Below are positions 10,152 through 19,402 of a stretch of 51,730 nucleotides of DNA, piece by piece. Source of the DNA: an uncultured SAR86 cluster bacterium (GTDB lineage Bacteria > Pseudomonadota > Gammaproteobacteria > Magnimaribacterales > D2472). The stretch's first letter is position 1, and the number at the start of each line of letters is the position of its first letter. The translations under genes and the position numbers were made by a program. The DNA is taken from NCBI GenBank assembly GCA_905478015.1, contig CAJQGY010000041.1:1-51730 (forward strand), read 5' to 3'. The notes below the pieces were generated by a model that saw nothing but the letters and a program-made list of their open reading frames with translations, searched no databases and was not told where the DNA came from.

Positions 10152-10767
10152 CTACTTCAATGGTTATTTTTTCTGAGACTATAGGCCCAATATCAATTCC
10201 ACCAAAAGGGACTTGCACTCCATGAATCGAAGAACCTAACATTAGCTGTAAAGTATGTACTCCAGGCTCCAACTCTATAATTGCCTCTGTTTGCCCTGCA
10301 CCAAAATGTATGTGAGTATCATCAAAAGGTATGAATGAAGTAGGGAGTATTTCTCTATCAACAAGCAAGTGATGATGACCACTAACAAAACATTTATTAT
10401 CTGGGACTTTGCTTGACCCAGCTGGATTAATTTCAATACTTTCTGATCCAAATATCACCTTTATGCTTTTTGAGTCTGAAACATACAAATTTTTCGGGGA
10501 TAAAATATTAACTTTTGGTTCAGTACATCCATCAATATTTAGGTCAGAGTATGTATCAGTATTATCAATATTTAGGTCAGAGTATGTATCAGTATTATTT
10601 ATCTCAACTTCACTTTCAGAGGGGCCTGATACAACAGTATCTACTGCAGTAACTTCGGCGCCTCCAACAATCATTACTCCCCACACTTTAGGTGGGATTA
10701 TTCCAGAATGTGCTGCACACCCGCTTAAAAAGAAACATGAAATTCCAACACTTAAAAATCTACGCAT
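10138..10767 (-). CDS. DUF4399 lipoprotein
   Basis: Predicted lipoprotein of about 209 residues. I choose ATG at 10767 (preceded by a weak GGAT) because it puts a normal signal peptide (MRRFLSVGISCFFLSGC) directly before a lipobox LSGC; an in-frame ATG at 10782 would add five residues. The C-terminal half carries DUF4399 hallmarks: SGHHHLLVD, THIHFGAGQTEAIIEL and PGVHTLQLMLG. The linker contains a perfect duplication of NTDTYSDLNID. The function of DUF4399 is unknown to me; the His-rich motifs suggest metal binding. It overlaps the end of the flavin-reductase gene by 8 bases. Confidence 0.8.
   Translation of the reverse strand: MRRFLSVGISCFFLSGCAAHSGIIPPKVWGVMIVGGAEVTAVDTVVSGPSESEVEINNTDTYSDLNIDNTDTYSDLNIDGCTEPKVNILSPKNLYVSDSKSIKVIFGSESIEINPAGSSKVPDNKCFVSGHHHLLVDREILPTSFIPFDDTHIHFGAGQTEAIIELEPGVHTLQLMLGSSIHGVQVPFGGIDIGPIVSEKITIEVVSSE
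10531..10596. repeat. Perfect 33-base tandem duplication inside the DUF4399 gene
   Basis: Bases 10531-10563 and 10564-10596 are identical 33-base units beginning ATCAATATTTAGG. The unit is a multiple of three, so the reading frame is kept and the peptide NTDTYSDLNID is repeated twice in the linker between lipobox and DUF4399 domain. This looks like recent slippage or duplication. Confidence 0.97.
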
Positions 10768-11224
10768 ATGATCCATCAACATAAGTTAGCGTGTTTATAT
10801 CATCTTTACTAGTCGATTTAGTTACATGTGCAATAACAATTGTATGGGTGTGATAGGGAATTAATTTATCCACTTTGCAAAAAATATTTGCCTGAGCATT
10901 GATAAGATGAGGTACTGATTTGATATCCCAATTAGGATCATCAAATCGTTGTTCATGCATAGCCTCACTTGAGCAAACATTTGATATGTCTTGTTGATCT
11001 TTTCTGAGCAAGTTAATGCAAAAACTAGATTCTACTTTAAGCGAAGAATGTATTTTAGAGTCTTTATTTATGCAAACAAGCAAGCTCGGAGGATCCATAG
11101 ATATAGATGTAACAGATGAAACAGTTATGGCATTTAAATTACCATCTATCGTTTTGTTAGAAAGGACACTTACGGAGTAGATATAGCTCCTCATTGCTAG
11201 CCTAAAGTTATCTTGAATGCTCAT
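10760..11224 (-). CDS. Flavin reductase-like FMN-binding protein
   Basis: A 154-residue protein of the flavin reductase-like (HpaC/RutF-type split-barrel) family. Family features visible are FRLAMRSYIYSVSVLS at the N-terminus, NAITVSSVTSISMDPPSLLVCINKDSKIH in the FMN-binding region (NAITVSSVTS and MDPPSLLVCINK), and FCINLLRKDQQDIS. Members reduce FMN/FAD with NAD(P)H, often for a partner monooxygenase; no such partner is adjacent. It is transcribed with the downstream DUF4399 lipoprotein gene (8-base overlap) and diverges from rsmD. Confidence 0.85.
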   Translation of the reverse strand: MSIQDNFRLAMRSYIYSVSVLSNKTIDGNLNAITVSSVTSISMDPPSLLVCINKDSKIHSSLKVESSFCINLLRKDQQDISNVCSSEAMHEQRFDDPNWDIKSVPHLINAQANIFCKVDKLIPYHTHTIVIAHVTKSTSKDDINTLTYVDGSYA

Positions 11225-11233
11225 GTTTGAATT

Positions 11234-11251
11234 ATACTTTGTATAAAGTAT
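11234..11251. repeat. Inverted repeat in the flavin reductase / rsmD divergent promoter region
   Basis: The arms ATACTTT and AAAGTAT are perfect 7-base inverted repeats around a 4-base spacer GTAT, 10 bases upstream of the flavin reductase start. The minus strand also reads TATAAT here, so it overlaps a plausible -10. It could be an operator or a coincidence of A+T-rich back-to-back promoters. Confidence 0.4.
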
Positions 11252-11292
11252 TTATTAATGATTAATTATGCACATAGGGTACAACAAATAAT

Positions 11293-11844
11293 ATGAATGC
11301 CATAAGAATATCTGGTGGTTTACTTAAGGGCAAAAAAATTGATTTTGAATATAAGGATAGTTTAAGACCAACCTCAAATAAGCTAAAAGAAATCTTATTC
11401 AACTGGATTCAGTTTGAAATAACAAAAGATTATGTTTGTTTAGATCTATTTGCTGGGACTGGGTCTATGGGCATAGAAGCTATCTCGAGAGGTGCTAAGA
11501 AGGTATCTTTTGTTGAGTTAAATAAAAAACATTATCGAAATATAAAAAGCAACTTAACTAAACTCGACCTACAGCATAGCTCAAAACTATACTTCAAGGA
11601 TTCATTTTCGTGGATTCATAAAAATGATTTATCTAATTTTGATCTTATTATTATTGATCCTCCTTTTGAAAAAGGGTTTGAAGAAAAAATTTTAAAGCAA
11701 ATTTTAAAGAAAGATGAGTTAAAGAAATCCTGTAAAATATATATTGAATACAGTAAATTTGTTGATTTGGAATTGCCAAAGAGCGTGAATGTTATTAAAC
11801 AAAAAAAACTCGGAGATGTTAAAGCTTTGCTTATAGAGATATGA
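11293..11844 (+). CDS. rsmD: 16S rRNA (guanine(966)-N2)-methyltransferase
   Basis: SAM-dependent methyltransferase acting on G966 of 16S rRNA in the 30S subunit. The 183 residues include RISGGLLKGKKI and the RPTSNKLKEILFNW stretch typical of RsmD, motif I LDLFAGTGSMGIEAISRGA, and the catalytic DPPF (IIDPPFEKG). Its stop overlaps the hemC start by 4 bases, so it heads an rsmD-hemC-hemD operon. In enterics rsmD neighbours ftsY; this arrangement differs. Confidence 0.93.
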   Translation: MNAIRISGGLLKGKKIDFEYKDSLRPTSNKLKEILFNWIQFEITKDYVCLDLFAGTGSMGIEAISRGAKKVSFVELNKKHYRNIKSNLTKLDLQHSSKLYFKDSFSWIHKNDLSNFDLIIIDPPFEKGFEEKILKQILKKDELKKSCKIYIEYSKFVDLELPKSVNVIKQKKLGDVKALLIEI

Positions 11845-12737
11845 AAATACGAATTGGGACAAGGAAATCAAAATTAGCATTGTTTCAAGCAAACTTTGTT
11901 AAAACACAAATTAATCTTCTTGGTCATGAGGTAGAGCTTGTGCCTATTGTTTCTGAAGGAGATATAACAGAGGGTCCACTTCATAAAATTGGTGGCAAAG
12001 GACTTTTTGTTAGCGCCCTTGAAGATGCATTATTGAAAGGAGAAATAGATTGTGCTGTTCATAGCTTAAAAGATGTACCGGCAAAAATGAATGATAAATT
12101 TATTTTAGGAGCAGTTATCCAAAGAGAAAGTTATGCTGATATTTTGGTTAAAAAGAATGATACTTTATTCCATGAAATGCCGTTTGGCTCTGTTATTGGA
12201 ACCTCCAGCCCAAGAAGAGCAGCACAGATTTTAAGTCTCAATAAAAATATATCTATTAGCCCTATTAGAGGAAATATAGCTACAAGATTAAATAAGCTTC
12301 AAGATGAAAATTTTGATGCAATTGTTGTTGCAGATGCCGCTTTAAAGAGACTGAATATAAAATGTGAATTTTCAGAAAAATTTGAACTAAAAGACATGAT
12401 CCCAGCTGCTTCACAAGGTTATATTGGTATTCAATGCTTAAATAATTCAGGTGACATTAATAAGGTTTTAAGCTTAATAAATTCTGAGATAGATATGCTG
12501 CTGGCGAATGCTGAGAGAAGCTTTGTAGAAGCATTAGATGGATCTTGCATATCTCCAATATGCATACTATGTGAATATAAGAATAATACTGTAAATATAT
12601 TTTCTAGAGTGCTTTCAGTAGATGGTCAAAAAGAAATCACATCTGAGGCGCAAGTAGATCTATTAAATTTAAATGCAGAGATGGAAAGGCTTATAGATAA
12701 ATTTATAAGTAAAGGCGCAAAATCACTAATTCTATGA
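11841..12737 (+). CDS. hemC: Porphobilinogen deaminase (hydroxymethylbilane synthase)
   Basis: Polymerises four porphobilinogens to hydroxymethylbilane in tetrapyrrole (haem) synthesis. The 298 residues have the N-terminal RIGTRKSKLALFQA, HSLKDVPAKM, SSPRRAAQIL and GNIATRLNKL motifs. The cofactor-carrying Cys is in LDGSCISPI, where dipyrromethane is attached. It is coupled to rsmD and hemD by ATGA-type 4-base overlaps. Together with hemB and hemD in this window it covers three successive haem-pathway steps. Confidence 0.96.
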   Translation: MKIRIGTRKSKLALFQANFVKTQINLLGHEVELVPIVSEGDITEGPLHKIGGKGLFVSALEDALLKGEIDCAVHSLKDVPAKMNDKFILGAVIQRESYADILVKKNDTLFHEMPFGSVIGTSSPRRAAQILSLNKNISISPIRGNIATRLNKLQDENFDAIVVADAALKRLNIKCEFSEKFELKDMIPAASQGYIGIQCLNNSGDINKVLSLINSEIDMLLANAERSFVEALDGSCISPICILCEYKNNTVNIFSRVLSVDGQKEITSEAQVDLLNLNAEMERLIDKFISKGAKSLIL

Positions 12738-13447
12738 TTGTAAATACGCGTCCTCTATCACTATCAAAAAATATTAATCTTCTTGCACAAGATCAAATGC
12801 TGGATTTAAAAAATATTTATCTGTCTCGGATAGAACCAAATAATAATCTTTTAGAAAATCAAAGGTGGGTTTCTTATACAAATCAAATTGCATCTTATAA
12901 AAATATTATTTTTACAAGTCAGTCAGCAGTAGAATTTGGTTCAAAAATTCTTAACTTAGAAAACCTATCTCAAGTTTTTAAAGGTGAAGTATATTCAATT
13001 GGCCCTGCAACATCATTGAAACTTCAAAAAAAAGGAATTAACCCAATTGTTGCTGAGTCATATAACTCTGAAGGGTTATTAGAAGTTATCAAAGATATAA
13101 ATGATAAAAGTCTCTTGTTTTGTGCTAAAAACTCTAGAGGTTTGTTGAAAGATACTCTAACAAAATTAGATGTAATTGATTGCTATGACCTTGTTTTTAA
13201 TAAGAGTGAGTTAAGTAAATTGAATAAAAGTGATGAAATCATACTTATTTATAATTTCAAAACATTAGAGTTCTTAGCCTCTTCTTTAAGTGAGGAAGTA
13301 TTAAATTCAAAAGTTTTTATAGTGGCTTCTAAAAGAATTTTAGAGCAATTAAGAAAATCTAAGGATAATATTGAGAGTTTAAAGATTTATATTGCAGATG
13401 AACCAAGTGACTTAAAAATGCTTAATAAAGCATCGAGTTTTATCTAG
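12734..13447 (+). CDS. hemD: Uroporphyrinogen-III synthase
   Basis: Cyclises hydroxymethylbilane to uroporphyrinogen III. HemD is poorly conserved; the call rests on position directly after hemC (4-base overlap), length 237, and family features such as [28 protein letters not shown] and SEGLLEVI. No hemX or hemY follows. Its 3' end overlaps the convergent rho gene by 8 bases. Confidence 0.88.
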   Translation: MIVNTRPLSLSKNINLLAQDQMLDLKNIYLSRIEPNNNLLENQRWVSYTNQIASYKNIIFTSQSAVEFGSKILNLENLSQVFKGEVYSIGPATSLKLQKKGINPIVAESYNSEGLLEVIKDINDKSLLFCAKNSRGLLKDTLTKLDVIDCYDLVFNKSELSKLNKSDEIILIYNFKTLEFLASSLSEEVLNSKVFIVASKRILEQLRKSKDNIESLKIYIADEPSDLKMLNKASSFI

Positions 13448-14717
13448 TCTTCTTGCCATTTCCAGATTTCATTGATGTAAAGAATTCATCATTTGTTTTG
13501 AAAGATTTAAGCCTATCAATTAAAAACTGGATGCCCTGGGTATCTTCCATTTCGTCTAATATTTTTCTTAAAACCCACATTCTTTGTAATTCTTCATCAG
13601 CAGTAAGCAAATCTTCTCTTCTGGTTCCAGATCTTCTAATATTAATTGCTGGATAAATTCTTTTTTCAGCAATCTTTCTTTCTAAGTGAATCTCCATATT
13701 ACCTGTGCCTTTAAATTCCTCATAAATAACCTCATCCATTTTTGAACCAGTATCAACAAGAGCAGTCGCTAAAATGGTTAAGCTTCCGCCTTCTTCTAAA
13801 TTCCTTGCAGCACCAAAGAATCTTTTTGGTCTCTCAAGAGCATTTGAATCAACACCACCACTAAGAATTTTTCCTGATGCTGGTTGAACAGAGTTATAAG
13901 CTCTTCCAAGACGAGTTATAGAATCTAAAAGAATTACAACATCTTTTTTATGTTCAACAAGTCTTTTGGCCTTTTCTATTACCATATTAGCAACCTGAAC
14001 ATGTCTGGTAGGTGGCTCATCAAACGTACTTGCAACAACCTCACCTTTTACAGTTCTTGACATCTCTGTAACTTCTTCTGGCCTTTCATCAATCAATAAA
14101 ACAATAAGCTCTACCTCAGGATTATTACTTTTTATTGAGTGCGCAATGCTTTGAAGCATTAAAGTTTTACCTGCCTTAGGTGGAGAAACTATTAAGCCCC
14201 TTTGCCCTTTTCCAATGGGCGCTATGAGATCAATAATTCTTGATGAAAGGTCTTCTTTCGATCCACTTCCTTGTTCAAGAGACAGCCTTTCATTCGGGAA
14301 TAATGGAGTTAGATTTTCAAAAAGAATCTTATTTTTAGTTTTTCTAGGATCTTCTCCATTTATTGTATCGACTTGTATCAAAGCAAAGTATCTTTCTTTG
14401 TCTTTAGGAGTCCTTATTTTTCCAGCAACGGAATCACCTTTTCTTAGGTTAAATTTTCTTATTTGACTTGGCGAAACATAGATATCATCTTCACCTGCAC
14501 AGTATGAGCCCTCTGGAGATCTTAAGAATCCAAAGCCATCATTTAAAATTTCTAAAACACCGCCACCATATATATCAACGCCTTCTGAGGCCTTAAATTT
14601 AAATATTTTGAAAATTATCTCTTGCTTTTTGAGTCTGCCAACGTCTTCTAAACCAAGATCTTTGGCAATATCAACAAGCTCACTAATTGGCTTAACTTTA
14701 ATTTCGGTTAGGTTCAT
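13440..14717 (-). CDS. rho: Transcription termination factor Rho
   Basis: Hexameric RNA-dependent ATPase that terminates transcription. The 425 residues contain an N-terminal helix bundle, the cold-shock-like RNA-binding domain ([21 protein letters not shown], seen as [14 protein letters not shown]), Walker [13 protein letters not shown], Walker B region [16 protein letters not shown], and the Q-loop/R-loop sequences. It lies downstream of trxA as in many gammaproteobacteria and has its own promoter in the 116-base gap. The overlap with hemD leaves no room for an intrinsic terminator. Confidence 0.97.
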   Translation of the reverse strand: MNLTEIKVKPISELVDIAKDLGLEDVGRLKKQEIIFKIFKFKASEGVDIYGGGVLEILNDGFGFLRSPEGSYCAGEDDIYVSPSQIRKFNLRKGDSVAGKIRTPKDKERYFALIQVDTINGEDPRKTKNKILFENLTPLFPNERLSLEQGSGSKEDLSSRIIDLIAPIGKGQRGLIVSPPKAGKTLMLQSIAHSIKSNNPEVELIVLLIDERPEEVTEMSRTVKGEVVASTFDEPPTRHVQVANMVIEKAKRLVEHKKDVVILLDSITRLGRAYNSVQPASGKILSGGVDSNALERPKRFFGAARNLEEGGSLTILATALVDTGSKMDEVIYEEFKGTGNMEIHLERKIAEKRIYPAINIRRSGTRREDLLTADEELQRMWVLRKILDEMEDTQGIQFLIDRLKSFKTNDEFFTSMKSGNGKKTR

Positions 14718-14791
14718 GTGGTTTCCCTATATATTGGTTTTTTTGTGGATTTTAAGAATTGTTAGGAATTTTATAAATCTGATCTTAAAAA

Positions 14792-14820
14792 ATGATAAAT
14801 CTTTTTAGGTAAAGATGCAA
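14792..14820 (-). promoter_or_regulatory. Promoter of rho
   Basis: On the minus strand -35 TTGCAT (14815-14820), a 17-base spacer and -10 TATCAT (14792-14797) make a good sigma-70 promoter. The predicted leader before the rho ATG is about 65-70 bases, room for the autogenous Rho control known in enterics. The -35 is identical to that predicted for proteorhodopsin. Confidence 0.6.
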
Positions 14821-14833
14821 AATAAATGACTTC

Positions 14834-15154
14834 TTATTTAACTTGTGTAATGAATTCCTGTAATTGTTGTTTAGTTAAAGCTCCGATTTCAGTGCCGATA
14901 GCTTCACCATTTTTAAAAAGCATTAATGTTGGTATTGAACGAATGCCATACTTTACCGCTGTATCTCTATTTGAATCAACATCCATTTTACAAACCTTGA
15001 GATCTGTATTTTCATTCGCAATCTCTTGAATTGTTGGGGCTAACTGCTTGCAAGGCCCGCACCATTCTGCCCAAAAATCAACTAAAACTGGCTTTTCAGA
15101 ATTCAATACATCTTTATCAAAGCTATCTTGGTTTACTATATTTACATTACTCAT
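14834..15154 (-). CDS. trxA: Thioredoxin
   Basis: Cytoplasmic disulfide reductase of 106 residues with the WCGPC active site (Cys32, Cys35) in FWAEWCGPCKQLAP and the cis-proline loop IRSIPTLMLF. There is no signal peptide. The start overlaps the hemB stop by 4 bases. rho follows after 116 bases with its own promoter. The trxA-rho order is the standard gammaproteobacterial one. Confidence 0.97.
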   Translation of the reverse strand: MSNVNIVNQDSFDKDVLNSEKPVLVDFWAEWCGPCKQLAPTIQEIANENTDLKVCKMDVDSNRDTAVKYGIRSIPTLMLFKNGEAIGTEIGALTKQQLQEFITQVK

Positions 15155-16140
15155 TGTTTTAACTCCTTGGAAATTTCTTTTGCTGCATATGTAAGAATTG
15201 CATCTGCGCCTGCCCTTTTAAAGCATAAAATTGATTCTAGCATAACTCTATTATCTAACAAGCCATTGTCTATTGCATGCTTTAACATGCTATATTCTCC
15301 GCTGACTTGGTAAGCAAATGTTGGTATTTTAAATGTTTCTTTGACTTTATATATAATATCTAAATAGGGCATGCCTGGTTTTACCATAACTATATCAGCA
15401 CCTTCATTTATATCCATTGCAACTTCATGGAGAGCCTCATCAGAATTGGCCGATGACATTTGATAGGATGATTTAGAGCTTTTGCCTAAATTTGAAGATG
15501 ACTTAACTGCCTCCCTAAATGGACCATAAAAATTAGAACTATATTTAGCTGCATAAGACAGAATAATAGTATTTTTAAAATCATTAACTTCCAGTGCTTC
15601 TCTTAATGACTTTATTCTTCCATCCATCATGTCCGATGGAGCAATGATGTCTGCCCCTGCTTTAGCTAAACTTAAAGCTTGTTTTATAAGAGTTTCAACT
15701 GTTAAATCATTATCCACATAATTGTTAAGAAGAATTCCGTCATGACCATGATTGGTATATGGATCTAACGCTACATCGGAAATTATTATTAAATCAGGGA
15801 AGTTTTTTTTAATAAGCTTTATTGCTGAACATGCCAAATTATCCTCGTTGAATGCTTCGGAGCCTTCTGCGTTTCGCTTGGATGAATCTATTACAGGAAA
15901 AATTGCTACAGATTTTATTCCTAGTTCATATATCTCACTTATCTCATCTATTAAGACATCTAGGCCATATCTCAAAATACCTGGCATATTATTAATTTCA
16001 TCAAACCCATCAGAGTCTTTTACAAAAATAGGCTGTATTAGATCATCTTTGGTGATCTTATTTTCATCAACAATATCTCTAATAAAAGAATTTGATCTAA
16101 GTCTTCTTAATCTTGTGAAAGGAAATTTTCTATTTAACAT
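15151..16140 (-). CDS. hemB: Delta-aminolevulinic acid dehydratase (porphobilinogen synthase), Mg-type
   Basis: Condenses two 5-aminolevulinates to porphobilinogen. The 329 residues have both active-site lysines, in YAAKYSSNFYGPFREA and MVKPGMPYLDI. The metal site reads DVALDPYTNHGHDG, with Ala/Asp/Asp where zinc enzymes have three cysteines, so this is the Pseudomonas-like magnesium type. It sits directly between ilvD (2-base gap) and trxA (4-base overlap) in a minus-strand operon. Confidence 0.96.
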   Translation of the reverse strand: MLNRKFPFTRLRRLRSNSFIRDIVDENKITKDDLIQPIFVKDSDGFDEINNMPGILRYGLDVLIDEISEIYELGIKSVAIFPVIDSSKRNAEGSEAFNEDNLACSAIKLIKKNFPDLIIISDVALDPYTNHGHDGILLNNYVDNDLTVETLIKQALSLAKAGADIIAPSDMMDGRIKSLREALEVNDFKNTIILSYAAKYSSNFYGPFREAVKSSSNLGKSSKSSYQMSSANSDEALHEVAMDINEGADIVMVKPGMPYLDIIYKVKETFKIPTFAYQVSGEYSMLKHAIDNGLLDNRVMLESILCFKRAGADAILTYAAKEISKELKQ

Positions 16141-16142
16141 AT

Positions 16143-17798
16143 TTAATCAGTTACAGCCCCTAGGCTTGCAGATTTTACACTTTTTGCATATTTTGACAAA
16201 ACTCCTTTTGAAGGAGGGGTTTTTGGATTCTTCCATTCAGCGAGTCTTGAATTGATTTTACTTTCATTAATATTAAGGCTTAGTTGGTCGTTATCAGCAT
16301 CAATTGTGATCTCATCTCCGTCTTTAATAATAGCAATAACTCCGCCATCTGCTGCTTCTGGAGTAATATGACCTACAACAAAACCATGAGTTCCACCAGA
16401 AAACCTTCCATCGGTAATAAAGGCAACTTTATCACCTAAACCTTGGCCCATTATTGCAGAGGTAGGTTTTAACATTTCTCTCATTCCCGGACCCCCTTTA
16501 GGGCCTTCATACCTAATAACAACAACATCACCTGCTTTTATATCTTTTGATAAGATTGCCTCAACACCCTCTTCTTCTGAATTAAAAACTCTTGCAGACC
16601 CGGTAAATGATGTTCCTTCTTTACCAGTAATTTTTGCAACGGCACCATCTTTGGCTAGGTTGCCATAAAGAATTCTTAAGTGACTATTTTCCTTTATTGG
16701 ATTGCTAAATGCTCTAATAATATCGTTATTCTTATATGGCTCAATATTTTTTAGATTTTCTTTCAGTGTCTTTCCAGTAACTGTAATACAGTCGCCATTT
16801 AAAATATCTTTTTCAAGCATCATCTTCATTAGCGGCTGAATGCCACCAGTAGCATTTAGCTCTGACATAAAATGCTTTCCAAATGGTTTTAAATCAGCAA
16901 GAACAGGTGTTTTTTTTCCAATTCTTGTAAAATCATCAAGACAAATTTTCACACCAATAGCATCGGCCATCGCGATAATATGAAGAACTGCATTTGTAGA
17001 GCCACCAAGTGCTATAACAACAGCAATAGCATTTTCAAAAGCTTCTTTTGTCATGATGTCTGAGGGTTTAATATCATGATCTAATAAATTAAGTATTGCC
17101 TTACCTGCATCTTTGCAATCAGATTTTTTATCAATTGATACTGCATCTTGACTACTACTTCCAGGCAAGCTCATCCCTAAAGCCTCTATTGCAGAAGCCA
17201 TGGTATTAGCAGTATACATTCCTCCGCATGAGCCTGGGCCTTTAACAGAAATTTTTTCAACATGAATCAATTCATGCTCTGGAAGATCGCCTTTAGAAAA
17301 TTCTCCTGTTTTTTCGCACACCGTTACATAGTCAGTATTCTCACTACTTGGTTTTATGGAACCCCCATAAACAAAGATAGATGGACGATTTAGTCTTGCC
17401 ATTCCAATAATACAGCCTGGCATATTTTTATCGCAGCCTCCAATGGAAATAACACCATCATACCCAAGACATCCAACCACCGTTTCGATTGAATCAGCTA
17501 TAACTTCTCTTGAGACCAATGAGTATTTCATCCCCTGAGTTCCCATAGAAATCCCATCTGATACTGTAATCGTATTAAAAAGAACCCCCTTCCCATTTGC
17601 ATTATTCACAGCATCTTCTACAACCTCCGCCAACTCATTAATATGCATATTGCAAGGGGTTACTTTTGCTCCTGTTGAAGCAATTCCAACGAGAGGTTTT
17701 GTAAAATCTTCTGAGGTAAAACCAACTCCCCTAAGCATTGATCTAGATGCAGATTGATTTGGCCCATCAACTAAGTCTTTTGAGTATTTTCTATTCAT
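16143..17798 (-). CDS. ilvD: Dihydroxy-acid dehydratase
   Basis: Iron-sulfur enzyme of the third common step of branched-chain amino acid synthesis. The 551 residues have the cluster cysteines Cys49 (TPCNMH), Cys122 ([10 protein letters not shown]) and Cys191 ([12 protein letters not shown]), plus the C-terminal [18 protein letters not shown] (in two parts). It lies in a minus-strand run after a fused ABC ATPase gene (5-base gap), away from ilvBNC at the window start. Confidence 0.96.
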   Translation of the reverse strand: MNRKYSKDLVDGPNQSASRSMLRGVGFTSEDFTKPLVGIASTGAKVTPCNMHINELAEVVEDAVNNANGKGVLFNTITVSDGISMGTQGMKYSLVSREVIADSIETVVGCLGYDGVISIGGCDKNMPGCIIGMARLNRPSIFVYGGSIKPSSENTDYVTVCEKTGEFSKGDLPEHELIHVEKISVKGPGSCGGMYTANTMASAIEALGMSLPGSSSQDAVSIDKKSDCKDAGKAILNLLDHDIKPSDIMTKEAFENAIAVVIALGGSTNAVLHIIAMADAIGVKICLDDFTRIGKKTPVLADLKPFGKHFMSELNATGGIQPLMKMMLEKDILNGDCITVTGKTLKENLKNIEPYKNNDIIRAFSNPIKENSHLRILYGNLAKDGAVAKITGKEGTSFTGSARVFNSEEEGVEAILSKDIKAGDVVVIRYEGPKGGPGMREMLKPTSAIMGQGLGDKVAFITDGRFSGGTHGFVVGHITPEAADGGVIAIIKDGDEITIDADNDQLSLNINESKINSRLAEWKNPKTPPSKGVLSKYAKSVKSASLGAVTD

Positions 17799-17803
17799 AA
17801 TAT

Positions 17804-19402
17804 CTAGCCTGATGCATAACTTAGGGCTGCATTTAGCAGCCTTTTTGTATACTCTTCTTTTGGAGAATCAAAAACATTCTTAGAAGGACCTGCTTCAATA
17901 ATTTCTCCCTGTTTCATTACAAATATAGTATCTGACATTGATCTTATTACTTTTAAATCATGGCTTATAAATAGATAAGTTAGAGAGTATTCATTTTGCA
18001 ATTCTTTGAGTAGGCTTATTACTTGTATTTGTATTGAACGATCTAGGGCTGAGGTAGGTTCATCTAAAATCATAAATGCTGGGCTCATAATAAGAGATCG
18101 CGCGATAGCAATTCTTTGTCTTTGACCACCGGAAAACTCATGTGGGTACTTAGATTTGTCAGACGGGCTTATACCTACATCATTTAAAACCTTATCAATT
18201 TTTATATTTCTTTCATTTTTAGAGAAAGAAAAGTGTACCCCTAAACCTTCACCAACTATCTCACCTATTGTCATTCTAGGAGAAAGAGAGCCATAAGGGT
18301 CTTGAAAGATAATTTGAATATCTTTTTTTAACTTCTTAGTTTGCTGTGTTGTGTTTTTATTAATATCATTTCCATCATAAATAATATTCCCTTCATAAGG
18401 TATTAGATTAGCGATAGCTCTTCCTAGAGTTGATTTTCCTGAACCTGATTCACCAACAAGGCCAATGGTAGAATTTTCTTTTATAGAAAAAGATATATTT
18501 TTCACTGCATGAAAAGATTCTTTCTTAAATGGATTTGAAGAAGGAATATTGTAAAAAACATTTAGGTTTTTTATTTCTAGTAAATCCTTCTCATTTGTAG
18601 AAAAATTTTCTTTTGGTTGAGGTTCTGCATCTAATAATTTTTGGGTATACGCATGCTGAGGATTATGAAATACAGTTTTTGTATTTCCTTTTTCAACAAT
18701 CTTTCCATCCTTCATTACACAGACTTCATCTGAAAACTTTTCAACCAAACCAAGGTCATGGGTGATAAATAGGATTGACATGCCAAGCTCTTTTTGAAGT
18801 TTGGTCATCAAGTCTAGGATTTGGGCCTGAATGGTTACATCTAAAGCCGTAGTTGGTTCGTCAGCGATAAGAAGGTCGGGTTTGTTAACAAGTGCCATGG
18901 CAATCATGATCCTCTGCCTTTGGCCACCAGATAGCTCGTGTGGATAAGCAGCAAATCTTCTATCAACGTCATCAATTTCAACTAATCTCATTAATTTTTT
19001 TGCTTCTTCATTGGCTTCAATTTTTGATTTTTTTGAATGAAGAAGGATTGATTCTGTAATTTGATTGCCTACTCTGTGGTAAGGGTTCAAAGATGTCATT
19101 GGCTCCTGAAATACCATAGATATAATATTGCCACGTATCTTAATAAGCTCTTTGGTTGAGGCGTCTATAACTTCTTTATCATTAAAAAGAATAGATGAAT
19201 TCTTTGAATATGAGGCCTGAGGTCTTGGGAGTAATTGAAGAATTGACATCGCTGTTACAGATTTTCCTGATCCTGATTCACCTACAAGAGCCAGGGTTTG
19301 ATTTCTTTCAATATCAAAGCTTATATTATCTACTGCTAGGAAGCTTTTATCTCTAACTTCGAAGCTAATGCTTAGGTCTTTAACCTTTAAAATTTTACTC
19401 AT
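17804..19402 (-). CDS. ABC transporter ATPase with two fused nucleotide-binding domains (peptide-type, YejF-like)
   Basis: A 532-residue ATPase with two complete DppD/DppF-type domains. The first has Walker A GESGSGKS (residues 41-48), signature [15 protein letters not shown] and [11 protein letters not shown]. The second (from about residue 272) repeats [24 protein letters not shown] and LDEPTSALD. Such fusions (YejF, GsiA-like) energise oligopeptide or microcin importers. No permease or binding-protein gene is in the window, so the membrane partners must lie elsewhere. It overlaps the upstream esterase gene by 4 bases. Confidence 0.9.
   Translation of the reverse strand: MSKILKVKDLSISFEVRDKSFLAVDNISFDIERNQTLALVGESGSGKSVTAMSILQLLPRPQASYSKNSSILFNDKEVIDASTKELIKIRGNIISMVFQEPMTSLNPYHRVGNQITESILLHSKKSKIEANEEAKKLMRLVEIDDVDRRFAAYPHELSGGQRQRIMIAMALVNKPDLLIADEPTTALDVTIQAQILDLMTKLQKELGMSILFITHDLGLVEKFSDEVCVMKDGKIVEKGNTKTVFHNPQHAYTQKLLDAEPQPKENFSTNEKDLLEIKNLNVFYNIPSSNPFKKESFHAVKNISFSIKENSTIGLVGESGSGKSTLGRAIANLIPYEGNIIYDGNDINKNTTQQTKKLKKDIQIIFQDPYGSLSPRMTIGEIVGEGLGVHFSFSKNERNIKIDKVLNDVGISPSDKSKYPHEFSGGQRQRIAIARSLIMSPAFMILDEPTSALDRSIQIQVISLLKELQNEYSLTYLFISHDLKVIRSMSDTIFVMKQGEIIEAGPSKNVFDSPKEEYTKRLLNAALSYASG

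Noticed and set aside
13453-13656. Open frames opposite rho, ilvC, the RND permease, leuS and other genes
   Set aside because: They lie antisense within well-recognised genes, lack ribosome binding sites and show no family features; they follow from the codon bias of the true gene.
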